This document shows, one piece after another, positions 21,245 to 28,804 of a DNA stretch of 51,940 nucleotides. Origin of the DNA: Alphaproteobacteria bacterium. GTDB lineage: Bacteria > Pseudomonadota > Alphaproteobacteria > SHNJ01. How positions within the stretch are numbered: position 1 is the first letter of the stretch; each line of letters starts with the position of its first letter. A program made the translations under genes and the position numbers. Location of the stretch: positions 1 through 51,940 of the forward strand of contig SHNJ01000024.1 in assembly GCA_004295055.1 (NCBI GenBank). The letters run 5' to 3'. The notes under the pieces were generated by a model. It had not been told where the DNA came from. It saw only the letters and a list, made by a program, of their open reading frames with translations, and did not search any database.

Positions 21245-21600
21245 GGCGGTAATATCCCTTGGCGTGCTATGGGCGCAGTTTTGAGCGCATCGGCCATATT
21301 TCTTAAACAAAAATAGCGCGCTATCGGCCGGTATACAAGTTCATTTATCGGCGGTTTTCCGCCATTTACGCGCTTGTGGACATCTTTGTAGCGGAACGGT
21401 GCGCCGCAATTATGCCGCGATGCAATTATAGGTTGTTTAAGGCGTATATTTGCATCTTTATAATTTGGTGTTGTCGTTTTTTCTAAAAAATTCTGCGCCA
21501 ATATTAAATAGATAAAAATTTATTTTATTAAGATTTTCCAGATGTATTGATTTTCGGATGGAAAGTGAATGAACACAAGCGAACAGAAAGAAAACCAACC
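21245..21600 (+). other. intergenic region between ftsA and a plus-strand cassette
   Basis: About 355 bp of divergent control region. A perfect TATAAT lies at 21459-21464 on the plus strand with only a weak -35 upstream, and could drive the three cassette genes. A minus-strand open frame here has no family character. I see no RNA gene. Confidence 0.4.
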
Positions 21601-21945
21601 ATGAAAAAATATTTGAAAATTATTGGCGATGTAGCTGGTGTTGTTGCTCTGATTCTGGCGGCTTTTTATATTATTGATATTCAAAGCATATTGCGGGACC
21701 AAGGTATTGAGGAAGATTTCATTTATAATTTCTGGATTATTTGCCGCTATGCAGCACTTTTTGTTGTTGCCGGTATCCCAATATCCTTGGGCATAGCGTC
21801 CATTTGGCAATTAGCTGACCGATGGGATGTGCGTCACAAGGTAACAAAACCTACGAATACCGGTATTTTGTTTAAAAGAAAAGTTTGGACCATATTTAGT
21901 ATCGGATGTTGCGCTTATCTAATTTTGTTTGGGCCATTTATTTAG
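21601..21945 (+). CDS. small membrane protein, 114 aa
   Basis: Not recognised. It has about three membrane segments (IIGDVAGVVALILAAFYII, FWIICRYAALFVVAGIPISL, VWTIFSIGCCAYLILFGPF) and a charged loop. I use ATG 21601 (KKYLKIIGD) over a TTG 54 nt earlier. Base composition is visibly more AT-rich than the dcw genes around it. It is first in a three-gene plus-strand cassette set inside the minus-strand division cluster. Confidence 0.5.
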   Translation: MKKYLKIIGDVAGVVALILAAFYIIDIQSILRDQGIEEDFIYNFWIICRYAALFVVAGIPISLGIASIWQLADRWDVRHKVTKPTNTGILFKRKVWTIFSIGCCAYLILFGPFI

Positions 21946-21985
21946 GATGTTATGAAGTTTTAAATAAATAAGAAAGGAAGCAGAA

Positions 21986-22435
21986 ATGGAAAAAGAAATT
22001 AAAAAGAATATAAGCCAAAAAAATTATATTTGGATTTGTATTTTAGTGGTTATCATTGTGGTCTATACTTTCTGGTACCACAATAAATGGTATAATTACG
22101 GCACAGAATTTTCTGTTGTTAATCATCGTAACGCGCCGATTGAGCTAATCGAACTTTCCTTCGCATCATCGGAAGAAATTATAAAACCTGTTATTATTCA
22201 TCAGAATGGCCCGGAACGTACACAAGCAAAAATAGAATTACAAGCAAGGCCTGCGAAAGACGATTTAATTTTTTCCATTCGTGATTTAGCAGATAATAAA
22301 ATTTATCAGTATAAAGTGAATTTACAACGGCCTGCCGAACCGCCCGTTTATTGTTTGGCGCTTATTCCTCAAGGATATGAAATAAAGCATTGTGGGACAA
22401 ATGAAACTTACTTGATGATAACGCAAGATTGGTAA
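21986..22435 (+). CDS. single-pass membrane protein, 149 aa
   Basis: Not recognised. After a Lys-rich start there is one membrane anchor (YIWICILVVIIVVYTFWY, about 14-31), then a domain of about 115 residues that looks beta-rich and would face the periplasm, with a Cys pair near the end. AGGAAG precedes the ATG. It lies between another small membrane protein and a DUF6973-like gene with short gaps, so the three are probably co-transcribed. AT-rich like its neighbours, which suggests a shared, possibly acquired origin. Confidence 0.5.
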   Translation: MEKEIKKNISQKNYIWICILVVIIVVYTFWYHNKWYNYGTEFSVVNHRNAPIELIELSFASSEEIIKPVIIHQNGPERTQAKIELQARPAKDDLIFSIRDLADNKIYQYKVNLQRPAEPPVYCLALIPQGYEIKHCGTNETYLMITQDW

Positions 22436-22453
22436 AACTAAATAGGAGCAAAC

Positions 22454-23230
22454 ATGGAAATCAAAGACGTGATCAAAGAATATAGAAGAGAACCTGGATC
22501 GGTAAGCGATGCAGCCTTAAAGGCGGCTATCAATTCACAATTGCCAGGTAGAGCAAATGGTCCAGCAGATGCCTATCGGCATCTGATTTGGGCGGGAGAA
22601 TTGACGAGAAGATATGGGGAGAACTTAGCTGTATTAGGCGTGAATTTGCATGAAACTTCTGTTTATAAAAAAGGCTCAAAAGAAGAAGAGCAGCATAAAA
22701 TCGATAATCATAATAACAAGCTCGGTGTAGAAATTGGTAAAAAAGCTAAAACTTGGGAAGAAGTGAAAGAAATGGCTAAAGAAAAAATTTCTCGGAGTTC
22801 TGGCAATGGAAAGAGTGACGATCTTCCTATTTGGATGGATTCAGAACATTGGTCTTCCAATCCTAGAGATGAAAATAAACAGGAAATTCCCACAACAGAG
22901 TTAAGATGGCCCGATCCATCCTGGCGGGATGAAGATAAACGTCCAGATATTGAAGATGAAGGTTATTCCAAAGGTGGTATAGAACATCGTCATTCAGGCC
23001 ATAAAAACCCGGATGAAAAACCCTTATCCGTCCGCGAAGAACTGGAAAAAAATTACCGCGTTGAAAAACAAAAAGCCGAGGTGGCGAATCAGAATGCCGC
23101 CAATTCCAACACGCCGCGCGCGCCAAGTACCAAGGCATCGAGCGGTGGGACAGTGCATGTAAAAGCTTATGACCGCGAAGGCGGCACGGAACACGTGCGC
23201 TCGCACACGCGGAAGCCGCCGGTGGAGTAA
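22454..23230 (+). CDS. DUF6973-like protein with C-terminal basic motif
   Basis: Residues about 30-112 carry NGPADAYRHLIWAGELTRRYG, then HE (66-67) and DNHNNKLG (84-91), the His/Asp/Asn pattern I associate with DUF6973, a domain often at the C-terminus of secreted and polymorphic-toxin-like proteins. The middle is charged and disordered. The tail (about 230-258) has VHVKAYDREGGTEHVRSHTRKP, resembling a short Tyr/Gly/His/Arg motif found at the ends of varied bacterial proteins. No signal peptide. AGGAG precedes the ATG. An effector or toxin-like role, with the upstream membrane proteins as partners, is inference only. Confidence 0.5.
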   Translation: MEIKDVIKEYRREPGSVSDAALKAAINSQLPGRANGPADAYRHLIWAGELTRRYGENLAVLGVNLHETSVYKKGSKEEEQHKIDNHNNKLGVEIGKKAKTWEEVKEMAKEKISRSSGNGKSDDLPIWMDSEHWSSNPRDENKQEIPTTELRWPDPSWRDEDKRPDIEDEGYSKGGIEHRHSGHKNPDEKPLSVREELEKNYRVEKQKAEVANQNAANSNTPRAPSTKASSGGTVHVKAYDREGGTEHVRSHTRKPPVE

Positions 23231-23250
23231 AATTGTAAATTAAATTATTG

Positions 23251-23275
23251 CTGCCCTCCCTCGATGGGAGGGTAG
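23251..23275 (+). repeat. CCCTCCC/GGGAGGG palindrome
   Basis: Stem CTGCCCTCCC / GGGAGGGTAG between the convergent cassette and ftsQ. Minimal member of the same family as 10563 and 25106; it may also slow transcription between the convergent genes. Confidence 0.6.
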
Positions 23276-23286
23276 TAAGTAAGAAA

Positions 23287-24162
23287 TTACGTACTCTTAT
23301 CCGCCGCGCCAGCCGGGATTTGTCCGCCGTCTTTTTTCTGTAGAAATATCCGGTCGGCCAGGCGCATGTCGATGGCGGCGTAATCCAAATCCAAAACTTT
23401 ATTCACGCTATGCATTTCCAATAATTTTTGCACCGCCAATTCCGGATTTTTTTCCGGCAATTTGACGATCATATCGTTTTTCAAATGCAGATCCCAACGG
23501 CGCTGGCCAATGCGCACCGCCGATTGCACGCGCGATTGAAAATCAGATGACATGGAAATAATATCGACCAATTCACGGGCAAAAGATGGAGCATCTGGCC
23601 CGACCACCACCAACAATCCGGCAAAATGGGAAAGATCCTGGCCCAAAATCACGCTGCCCGTCTCGTCGATCAAATTCAGCGCCCCTTTGTTCTGCCAAAT
23701 GGCCAGCGGATGCCGCTCGGTCAAATGAATGAACATCGTTCCGGGCAGGCGGCGTTCGACCTTGGCGTCTTTCACCCAGGGCAGGGTAAGCAGCGCGCTT
23801 TGCGCCGATTCCAAATCGATGCCCAAAATCGGCATGCCTTGGGTGATTTGCAACGTGTCCAAAATTTGCTGTTTGTCGGTGTAATTGCGGCCATCGACCA
23901 GAATTTCTTCGATGACCAATCCTTGGTCCTTGGTTACGCCTAAAACCTTGGCGTGAATGGCGCGGCCCAGCGCGGCGATACGGCCGGAACGGTAATTATC
24001 GTACAGCGGATAAATAATTGTGCCCAAGCACACCAGCACCAGAAAATAAGTCAGTAAGGATAGTCGATAGCGCAGCCAAAGACTGTGCAGCCCGCGCCGC
24101 TGCCGCGCGGTGGCGGCGCCGATGATCGACGGCCGTCCGGATTTTAATTTTATGCGCCCCAT
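23287..24162 (-). CDS. ftsQ: cell division protein FtsQ
   Basis: FtsQ is a bitopic scaffold of the divisome that binds FtsL-FtsB and regulates septal synthesis. The 291-residue product has a basic cytoplasmic N-terminus, one membrane segment (LSLLTYFLVLVCLGTIIYPLY, about 34-54) and a POTRA domain (about 82-152) with EEILVDGRNYTDKQQILDTL and LPWVKDAKVERRLPGTMFIHLTER, followed by the beta domain. Its start overlaps the end of ddl by 13 nt, so translation is coupled. The product is typical; what is odd is the plus-strand cassette placed after it in front of ftsA. Confidence 0.93.
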   Translation of the reverse strand: MGRIKLKSGRPSIIGAATARQRRGLHSLWLRYRLSLLTYFLVLVCLGTIIYPLYDNYRSGRIAALGRAIHAKVLGVTKDQGLVIEEILVDGRNYTDKQQILDTLQITQGMPILGIDLESAQSALLTLPWVKDAKVERRLPGTMFIHLTERHPLAIWQNKGALNLIDETGSVILGQDLSHFAGLLVVVGPDAPSFARELVDIISMSSDFQSRVQSAVRIGQRRWDLHLKNDMIVKLPEKNPELAVQKLLEMHSVNKVLDLDYAAIDMRLADRIFLQKKDGGQIPAGAADKST

Positions 24163-25079
24163 TTGGCGTTCTCTACCATCCAGCCGACCAATTGCGGGAA
24201 CGGGATATTGTTATATGCCGCCAATTCCGGCACCAAGGATGTTGGCGTCATGCCGGGCTGCGTATTTACTTCCAGCAAAAACAATTCATGTTTATTTTGG
24301 GTGTCATCGTACCGAATATCGGCGCGGGTAACGCCACGGCAGCCCAGCGCGTTGTGCGCCTCGATGGCGATTTTGCAGGCTTGTTCATACACGGGGCCTG
24401 GAATTTGCGCCGGGCAATCATGGGTCGATCCGCCAGAAGCGTATTTAGCCTCGTAATCGTAAAATTCCAAATTGGTTTTGATTTCGGTCACGCCCAGCGC
24501 GCGGTCGCCCATCACCGCCACGGTGATTTCGCGGCCAGGAATGAATTTTTCGACAATCGCGTATTCGCCGAATTTCCAGGTGTCTTTGTTGATCGCCGGT
24601 TTGTTGTCGCCGGCTTTCATAATGCGCACGCCAACCGAAGATCCTTCGCGAATCGGTTTCACCACATAGGGGCGCGGCATCACATCGCCTGCCAGAATTT
24701 CGGAAATTGGAAATATGCCGCCGGGTGGGACGGGCAATTTCGCCTCGCGGAAGACTTTTTTGGCCATTTCTTTGTCCATTGCCACGGACGACGCCTGTAC
24801 GCCGGAATGGGTGTATGGAATTTGCAATAAATCCAGCAATCCCTGAATCGTGCCATCTTCGCCGCCGGGGCCGTGCAGCGCATTGAATACCGCAAACGGT
24901 TTTGGGTCTAAGGCTTTTACAAATTCCGCGATATTGTTATTCAAGTCGAATCCGTGGACATCGTATCCCATGTCTTTCAATCCTTGGATCACAGAACGGC
25001 CGCTGACCAGCGATACTTCGCGTTCCGACGAATTGCCGCCATAAACGACAATAATTTTTTTGGATTTGTTTTGGTTCAT
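24150..25079 (-). CDS. ddl: D-alanine--D-alanine ligase
   Basis: Ddl joins two D-Ala with ATP to make the dipeptide added by MurF. The 309-residue ATP-grasp protein shows YGGNSSEREVSLVSGR at the N-terminus, HGPGGEDGTIQGLLDLLQIP for substrate binding, KPIREGSSVGV in the ATP-grasp part and a metal-binding block LLEVNTQPGMTPTSLVPE near the end. It overlaps ftsQ and is preceded, on the coding strand, by a repeat and the DUF559 gene. Cytoplasmic, type B-like length. Confidence 0.95.
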   Translation of the reverse strand: MNQNKSKKIIVVYGGNSSEREVSLVSGRSVIQGLKDMGYDVHGFDLNNNIAEFVKALDPKPFAVFNALHGPGGEDGTIQGLLDLLQIPYTHSGVQASSVAMDKEMAKKVFREAKLPVPPGGIFPISEILAGDVMPRPYVVKPIREGSSVGVRIMKAGDNKPAINKDTWKFGEYAIVEKFIPGREITVAVMGDRALGVTEIKTNLEFYDYEAKYASGGSTHDCPAQIPGPVYEQACKIAIEAHNALGCRGVTRADIRYDDTQNKHELFLLEVNTQPGMTPTSLVPELAAYNNIPFPQLVGWMVENAKWGA

Positions 25080-25105
25080 ATGTTTTCGTTTTCTTTCTTT
25101 TTAAA

Positions 25106-25219
25106 TTCCTCCCCCTTCGGGGGAGGGCAGGGAGGGGGTAAGGCCTCGGTCTTTCTGATATTTCTCAGCCCAAAGGGCTTAACCTTCCCCTTGCCCCTCC
25201 CAAAGGGAGGGGAATTTTT
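25106..25219 (-). repeat. CCTCCCCC...GGGAGGGG repeat, left flank of DUF559 gene
   Basis: Two palindromic halves with a short spacer. Its right half (25179-25219) is nearly identical to 25567-25606 on the other side of the DUF559 gene, in the same orientation. Confidence 0.75.
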
Positions 25220-25222
25220 ACA

Positions 25223-25561
25223 TTAATACTTGTGTTCCAATTTATATAGAATTGTTTCAATTACTGAATCTATGTTTTTCATAACTTCTTGGTTCCAAAA
25301 TCTAATGACATCATAGCCTGCATTCTTAAGAAATTCATCTCGCTTTTTATCATAAATTGCATGTCCATCTTCAGCATGCTGCCCACCGTCTAATTCAATA
25401 ATTATTTTCTTCTCAATGCAGCAAAAATCAACAATATAAGGTGGAATAGGATGTTGGCGACGGAATTTGTGGTTTAGTAATTGGCGATTGCTTAGATGAT
25501 ACCATAATCTATATTCTGCATCGGTTGGATCATTACGCATGGCCTTAGCAAATTCATACAT
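25223..25561 (-). CDS. DUF559 (Vsr/PD-(D/E)XK-like) endonuclease-like protein
   Basis: The 112-residue product matches DUF559: AKAMRNDPTDAEYRLWYHL, then FRRQHPIPPYIVDFCCIEKK and IIIELDGGQH, then KKRDEFLKNAGYDVIRFWNQEV. Asp in YIVDF and Glu in IIIELDGGQH are placed as in the PD-(D/E)XK nuclease core shared with Vsr repair endonucleases, but no activity is proven for most members. It lies between murB and ddl on the operon strand and is flanked on both sides by nearly identical direct copies of a palindromic repeat, suggesting arrival with the repeat. A role in repeat movement is inference. Confidence 0.8.
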   Translation of the reverse strand: MYEFAKAMRNDPTDAEYRLWYHLSNRQLLNHKFRRQHPIPPYIVDFCCIEKKIIIELDGGQHAEDGHAIYDKKRDEFLKNAGYDVIRFWNQEVMKNIDSVIETILYKLEHKY

Positions 25562-25566
25562 TTTTG

Positions 25567-25606
25567 CCTAACCCTCCCCTTGCCCCTCCCAAAGGGAGGG
25601 GAATTT
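25567..25606 (-). repeat. direct-repeat copy, right flank of DUF559 gene
   Basis: CTAACCCTCCCCTTGCCCCT followed by CCCAAAGGGAGGGG; it matches 25179-25219 except for a base or two. It ends 3 nt before the murB stop codon. Confidence 0.75.
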
Positions 25607-25609
25607 AAT

Positions 25610-26533
25610 TTACTTTTCCCCCAGTCGTTCAATTTCCCAGCGCAGTTCAACGCCACTGTGGCGGAAGACGCGCATGCGCACTTCGTCGCCCAGATTTTCA
25701 ATATCGGCCGCGGTCGCGCCGCCGGTATTAATCAAAAAATTCGTATGTTTTTCCGAAACCATCGCGCCGCCAATTTTCAATCCGCGGCAGCCGGCCTGAT
25801 CGACCAATTCCCACGCGCGGCGGTCATCCGGGTTGGCAAAGGTCGATCCGCCGGTGCGCGAGCGTATAGGTTGCGTCGATTCGCGTTTTTCGGCGATTTC
25901 GTCCATGCGGCGCTCAATATCCGCCTTGCTGGCGGGAGTTCCGGCCAAGGTGGCGCCAACGAAAATCCATCCCTTGGGCACTTCACAATCGCGATAAGAC
26001 AATCCTAGCTGGCCGGCGACCAGATTATGCAAATTGCCTTCGTCATCAATTACCTGAGCCGATATCAGTATATCTTTTATTTCCGATCCATAAGCGCCGG
26101 CATTCATGCGCAACGCGCCGCCAATCGTGCCCGGAATGCCGAACAAAAATTCCATGCCGGTCAATCCTGCGTCGGCCGCCACGCGTGCCACATTCACATC
26201 CAGCGCGGCTGCGCCAGCCACGATATGCGTGCCGTCTTGGGCGATCGATGCGAATTCGCGGCCCAGGCGGATCACCACGCCGCGAATGCCGCCATCGCGC
26301 ACCAACACGTTCGACCCAACGCCCAATATGGTCACCGGTACCAGCGGCGGTTTTTCTTTTAAAAAATTCTGCAAATCTTCGAGATCGGCGGGTTTGAATA
26401 ACACTTCCGCAGGTCCGCCAACTTGGAACCAAGTCACTTTATGTAACGAAGCGTTTTCGGTATACCGCCCGCGCACTTTGGGCAGGCGAGTAATCAACGG
26501 TTCAACGGTTGGATAATAGGCGGGATTGCTCAT
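25610..26533 (-). CDS. murB: UDP-N-acetylenolpyruvoylglucosamine reductase
   Basis: MurB reduces enolpyruvyl-UDP-GlcNAc to UDP-MurNAc with NADPH and FAD. The 307-residue product has the FAD-binding parts TWFQVGGPAEVLFKP and ILGVGSNVLVRDGGIRGVVIRLG, then GMEFLFGIPGTIGGALRMNAGAYGSEI and the catalytic Ser/Glu region RTGGSTFANP. It is a type I-like MurB. Its ATG shares four bases (ATGA) with the stop of the four-helix-bundle ORF upstream, so that inserted gene now feeds translation into murB. Confidence 0.95.
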   Translation of the reverse strand: MSNPAYYPTVEPLITRLPKVRGRYTENASLHKVTWFQVGGPAEVLFKPADLEDLQNFLKEKPPLVPVTILGVGSNVLVRDGGIRGVVIRLGREFASIAQDGTHIVAGAAALDVNVARVAADAGLTGMEFLFGIPGTIGGALRMNAGAYGSEIKDILISAQVIDDEGNLHNLVAGQLGLSYRDCEVPKGWIFVGATLAGTPASKADIERRMDEIAEKRESTQPIRSRTGGSTFANPDDRRAWELVDQAGCRGLKIGGAMVSEKHTNFLINTGGATAADIENLGDEVRMRVFRHSGVELRWEIERLGEK

Positions 26534-26931
26534 GCGGCTATAGGGTTTTGGGTATTGGGTTTTGGGGTTTGGGCAAGTTTTTGACGAAGACCAAATAACA
26601 TACGGCGTAAATCATCCGCAGTTTTTGACAATATAATAGTCTGTGCTGGTTTTATAAATCCCAGTTCAGCGGCTATGATGATCAAAGTCTCTAATTCGCT
26701 GGCAGATCCAGAGGCGATTGCTAGAAATTGCAGATATTCTTTGCGGCTAGCGCGCATATATCCTTCAGCAATATTGGCGGGAATAGAAATAGCGGCACGT
26801 TGCATTTGGGAAGAAAGATTGTACTTTTCTGTTGGAGGAAATTGGGCTGTTATCAGATAAATTTCTTTTACCAGTGTTTTGCCTTTTTTCCAAACTTCTA
26901 AATCTTTGTGGTCTCGAATTTTTTGTGTCAT
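26530..26931 (-). CDS. four-helix-bundle protein (S23/IVS-encoded family)
   Basis: The 133-residue product has the full family pattern: HKDLEVWKKGKTLVKEIYLI, FPPTEKYNLSSQMQRAAIS, IPANIAEGYMRASRKEYLQF and AIASGSASELETLIIIAAEL. The family is found in intervening sequences of 23S rRNA genes and is related to the Avd protein of diversity-generating retroelements; it forms pentameric helical barrels that bind nucleic acid. I start at ATG 26931; an earlier ATG at 26991 only adds repeat-encoded residues (GLGFGYWGL). The last residues (TPKPNTQNPIAA) are also encoded by the flanking repeat. It lies between murC and murB in operon orientation, flanked by inverted heptad arms. Confidence 0.85.
   Translation of the reverse strand: MTQKIRDHKDLEVWKKGKTLVKEIYLITAQFPPTEKYNLSSQMQRAAISIPANIAEGYMRASRKEYLQFLAIASGSASELETLIIIAAELGFIKPAQTIILSKTADDLRRMLFGLRQKLAQTPKPNTQNPIAA
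26543..26575 (-). repeat. left heptad arm
   Basis: Units GGGTTTT, GGGTATT, GGGTTTT, GGGGTTT, ending GGGCAAG as also seen at 38045. It overlaps the 3' end of the four-helix-bundle ORF. Confidence 0.75.
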
Positions 26932-26950
26932 TTGCTGCTTCTTAAATTTC

Positions 26951-26979
26951 AAACCCCAATACCCAAAACCCAAACCCCG
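26951..26979 (-). repeat. right heptad arm
   Basis: Complementary series of CCCAATA, CCCAAAA, CCCAAAC units, inverted relative to 26543-26575, with a 17-bp exact match. It fills the gap between the four-helix-bundle start and the murC stop. Confidence 0.75.
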
Positions 26980-26991
26980 GAATTTACACAA

Positions 26992-28425
26992 TCAAGCAAT
27001 AGAGGCGGCGGGGGTAGAACCCAATATATCCGTTAATTCCTTCGGCAAGGCATACGCCCAGGTGGTTACATCGCCGGCGCCAAGACAAATGACGAAATCG
27101 CCGGGCTTAGCGATTTGGGCGATGGTGGGGGCCAGATCCTTTGGTCCTGCGATTTTCAGCACATGATGATGGCCGCGTTCGATCATTCCGGCCGCCAGCG
27201 TATCGCTGGAAATGCCTGGAATGGGTTCCTCGCCGGCCGCATAAATTGGCGCGACGATGACGGTGTCGGCATCGTTGAAACAGGTGCAAAATTCTTCGAA
27301 CAAATTATTGACGCGGGAATAACGGTGCGGTTGCATCACGGCGATAACCTTGGACGATGTGACATTGCGCGCGGCCTTTAATACGGCGGCGATTTCAACC
27401 GGGTGGTGGCCGTAATCGTCGATCACGGTAATGCCGTTGGCAATGCCGGTTTTGGTAAAGCGGCGTTTTACGCCGGAAAAATTGGCCAGCGCGGTCTGCA
27501 AGGTTTTATCCGGAATGTTCATTTCTCCGCCAATGCCGAGCGCGGCCAGGGAATTCTGTACATTATGCTGGCCGATGATCGGCAAATGCACGCCGGTAAT
27601 TTTGCGTGCGCCACCCAAAGTACGGGCGGAGAAAATAACGTCGAACGTGCTGCCCTTGGCATCCATTTTGATATTGACGGCGCGCACATCGGCTTGGGGA
27701 TTCAAACCATAGGTGATGATGCGTCGATCCGATGCCTTTGGAATCAAGGATTGCACCACCGGGTGATCGATGCACAGCATGGCAAAGCCGTAAAACGGCA
27801 CGTTTTGAATGAACGATTCGTATGATTTCTGCGCATTGGCAAAAGTGCCGAAATGATCCAAATGTTCCGGGTCGATATTGGTCACGACCGCAATGGTGGT
27901 TGGCAATTTCACGAACGTGCCATCGGATTCATCGGCCTCCACCACCATCCATTCACCCGCACCAAGTCGCGTGTTGGTGCCAAGCGCATTGATAATGCCG
28001 CCATTGATCACGGTTGGATCTTTGCCGGCCGATTCCAATAAATGCGCCACCAACGATGTGGTTGTGGTTTTGCCATGCGTGCCGGAAACCGCGACCGACC
28101 ATTTCAACCGCATAATTTCGGCCAGCATTTCGGCGCGTTTGACGACCGGCAACATTTTCGTCTTCGCCGCTAGAATTTCCGGATTGTCTTTTTTAATCGC
28201 GCTCGATACCACGACCACCGCGGCGCCATCGATATTTTCGGCGCGGTGGCCGATATGAACGGTGATTCCCAAATCGCGCAGGCGTTTGATATTGTATCCA
28301 TCCGCCACATCGCTGCCCTGAACCTTGTATCCAAGATTGTGCAATACCTCGGCAATGCCGGACATGCCAATGCCGCCAATGCCCACAATGTGGAATGTGC
28401 CGATGGTAAAGGGGATGATGCGCAT
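26992..28425 (-). CDS. murC: UDP-N-acetylmuramate--L-alanine ligase
   Basis: MurC adds L-Ala to UDP-MurNAc with ATP, the first step of stem-peptide building. The 477-residue product starts [22 protein letters not shown], has the P-loop [18 protein letters not shown], and the central-domain DESDGTF and [12 protein letters not shown] blocks of Mur ligases. ATG 28425 follows CGGAGTTTT; the ATG 11 codons earlier lacks support. Downstream in the operon are the inserted four-helix-bundle gene and murB; upstream is a repeat and accessory genes, so a separate promoter is likely. Confidence 0.96.
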   Translation of the reverse strand: MRIIPFTIGTFHIVGIGGIGMSGIAEVLHNLGYKVQGSDVADGYNIKRLRDLGITVHIGHRAENIDGAAVVVVSSAIKKDNPEILAAKTKMLPVVKRAEMLAEIMRLKWSVAVSGTHGKTTTTSLVAHLLESAGKDPTVINGGIINALGTNTRLGAGEWMVVEADESDGTFVKLPTTIAVVTNIDPEHLDHFGTFANAQKSYESFIQNVPFYGFAMLCIDHPVVQSLIPKASDRRIITYGLNPQADVRAVNIKMDAKGSTFDVIFSARTLGGARKITGVHLPIIGQHNVQNSLAALGIGGEMNIPDKTLQTALANFSGVKRRFTKTGIANGITVIDDYGHHPVEIAAVLKAARNVTSSKVIAVMQPHRYSRVNNLFEEFCTCFNDADTVIVAPIYAAGEEPIPGISSDTLAAGMIERGHHHVLKIAGPKDLAPTIAQIAKPGDFVICLGAGDVTTWAYALPKELTDILGSTPAASIA

Positions 28426-28460
28426 GACTAAAAACTCCGGCGGCTGATCGTATAACAAAT

Positions 28461-28592
28461 ATTCCCCTCCCTTCGGGAGGGGGTAGGGGGAGGGTAAGGC
28501 TGATGAAAAAGTCGGAATCTATCCGGCACCGCGCCTAACCCCCGCCCGCAAATGCTTCGCATTTACGCCTCCCCCAAAGGGGGAGGAATTTA
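28461..28592 (-). repeat. full-length 130-bp palindromic repeat, copy 1
   Basis: Layout: CCCCTCCC-TTC-GGGAGGGG, GTAGGGGGAGGG, a spacer with GTCGGAAT and CGGCACCGC, GCAAATGCTTCGCATTTACG, then CCTCCCCCAAAGGGGGAGG. It aligns along its whole length with 47103-47232. Confidence 0.8.
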
Positions 28593-28804
28593 AGTAAACT
28601 ACCAAAAACGCCGATAAATCCCAAGCCCCAAAGGGAGCCCGGAATTGGGGATAAACCCCGATTTTGCCGGGTTAAAACCGCAATTTTACCATTAAGGCCA
28701 GGGGCGAAATATCAATTGAAAAACTTAAAGCCTGGATTCGGGCCGATCCTATAATCTATCTTTGGGGAGATTAGAAAAATAACCAGAGCACAGATGTTGA
28801 TGGA
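28593..28804 (-). other. intergenic region upstream of murC
   Basis: This 212-bp stretch holds a nested hairpin at 28638-28671 (CCCGG...CCGGG enclosing GGGGATAAACCCC) with no T run and AT-rich sequence beyond. I see no gene or clear promoter. Confidence 0.35.

Larger units (their letters stand above)
26530..26979 (-). mobile_element. putative IVS-like element: four-helix-bundle ORF with inverted heptad arms
   Basis: The ORF is bracketed by GGGTTTTGGGTATTGGG at 26543-26559 and its exact reverse complement at 26955-26971, both extended by further 7-bp G-rich units. The layout copies that of 23S rRNA intervening sequences (terminal inverted repeat plus S23 ORF), but here it sits inside a protein operon. 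That it moves is inference. Confidence 0.5.

Noticed and set aside
21241-21501. Minus-strand 86-codon frame upstream of ftsA
   Set aside because: No recognisable protein features, overlaps the ftsA start and lies in a control region.
26543-26979. CRISPR array
   Set aside because: The repeats are 7-bp contiguous units with no unique spacers and form inverted arms.
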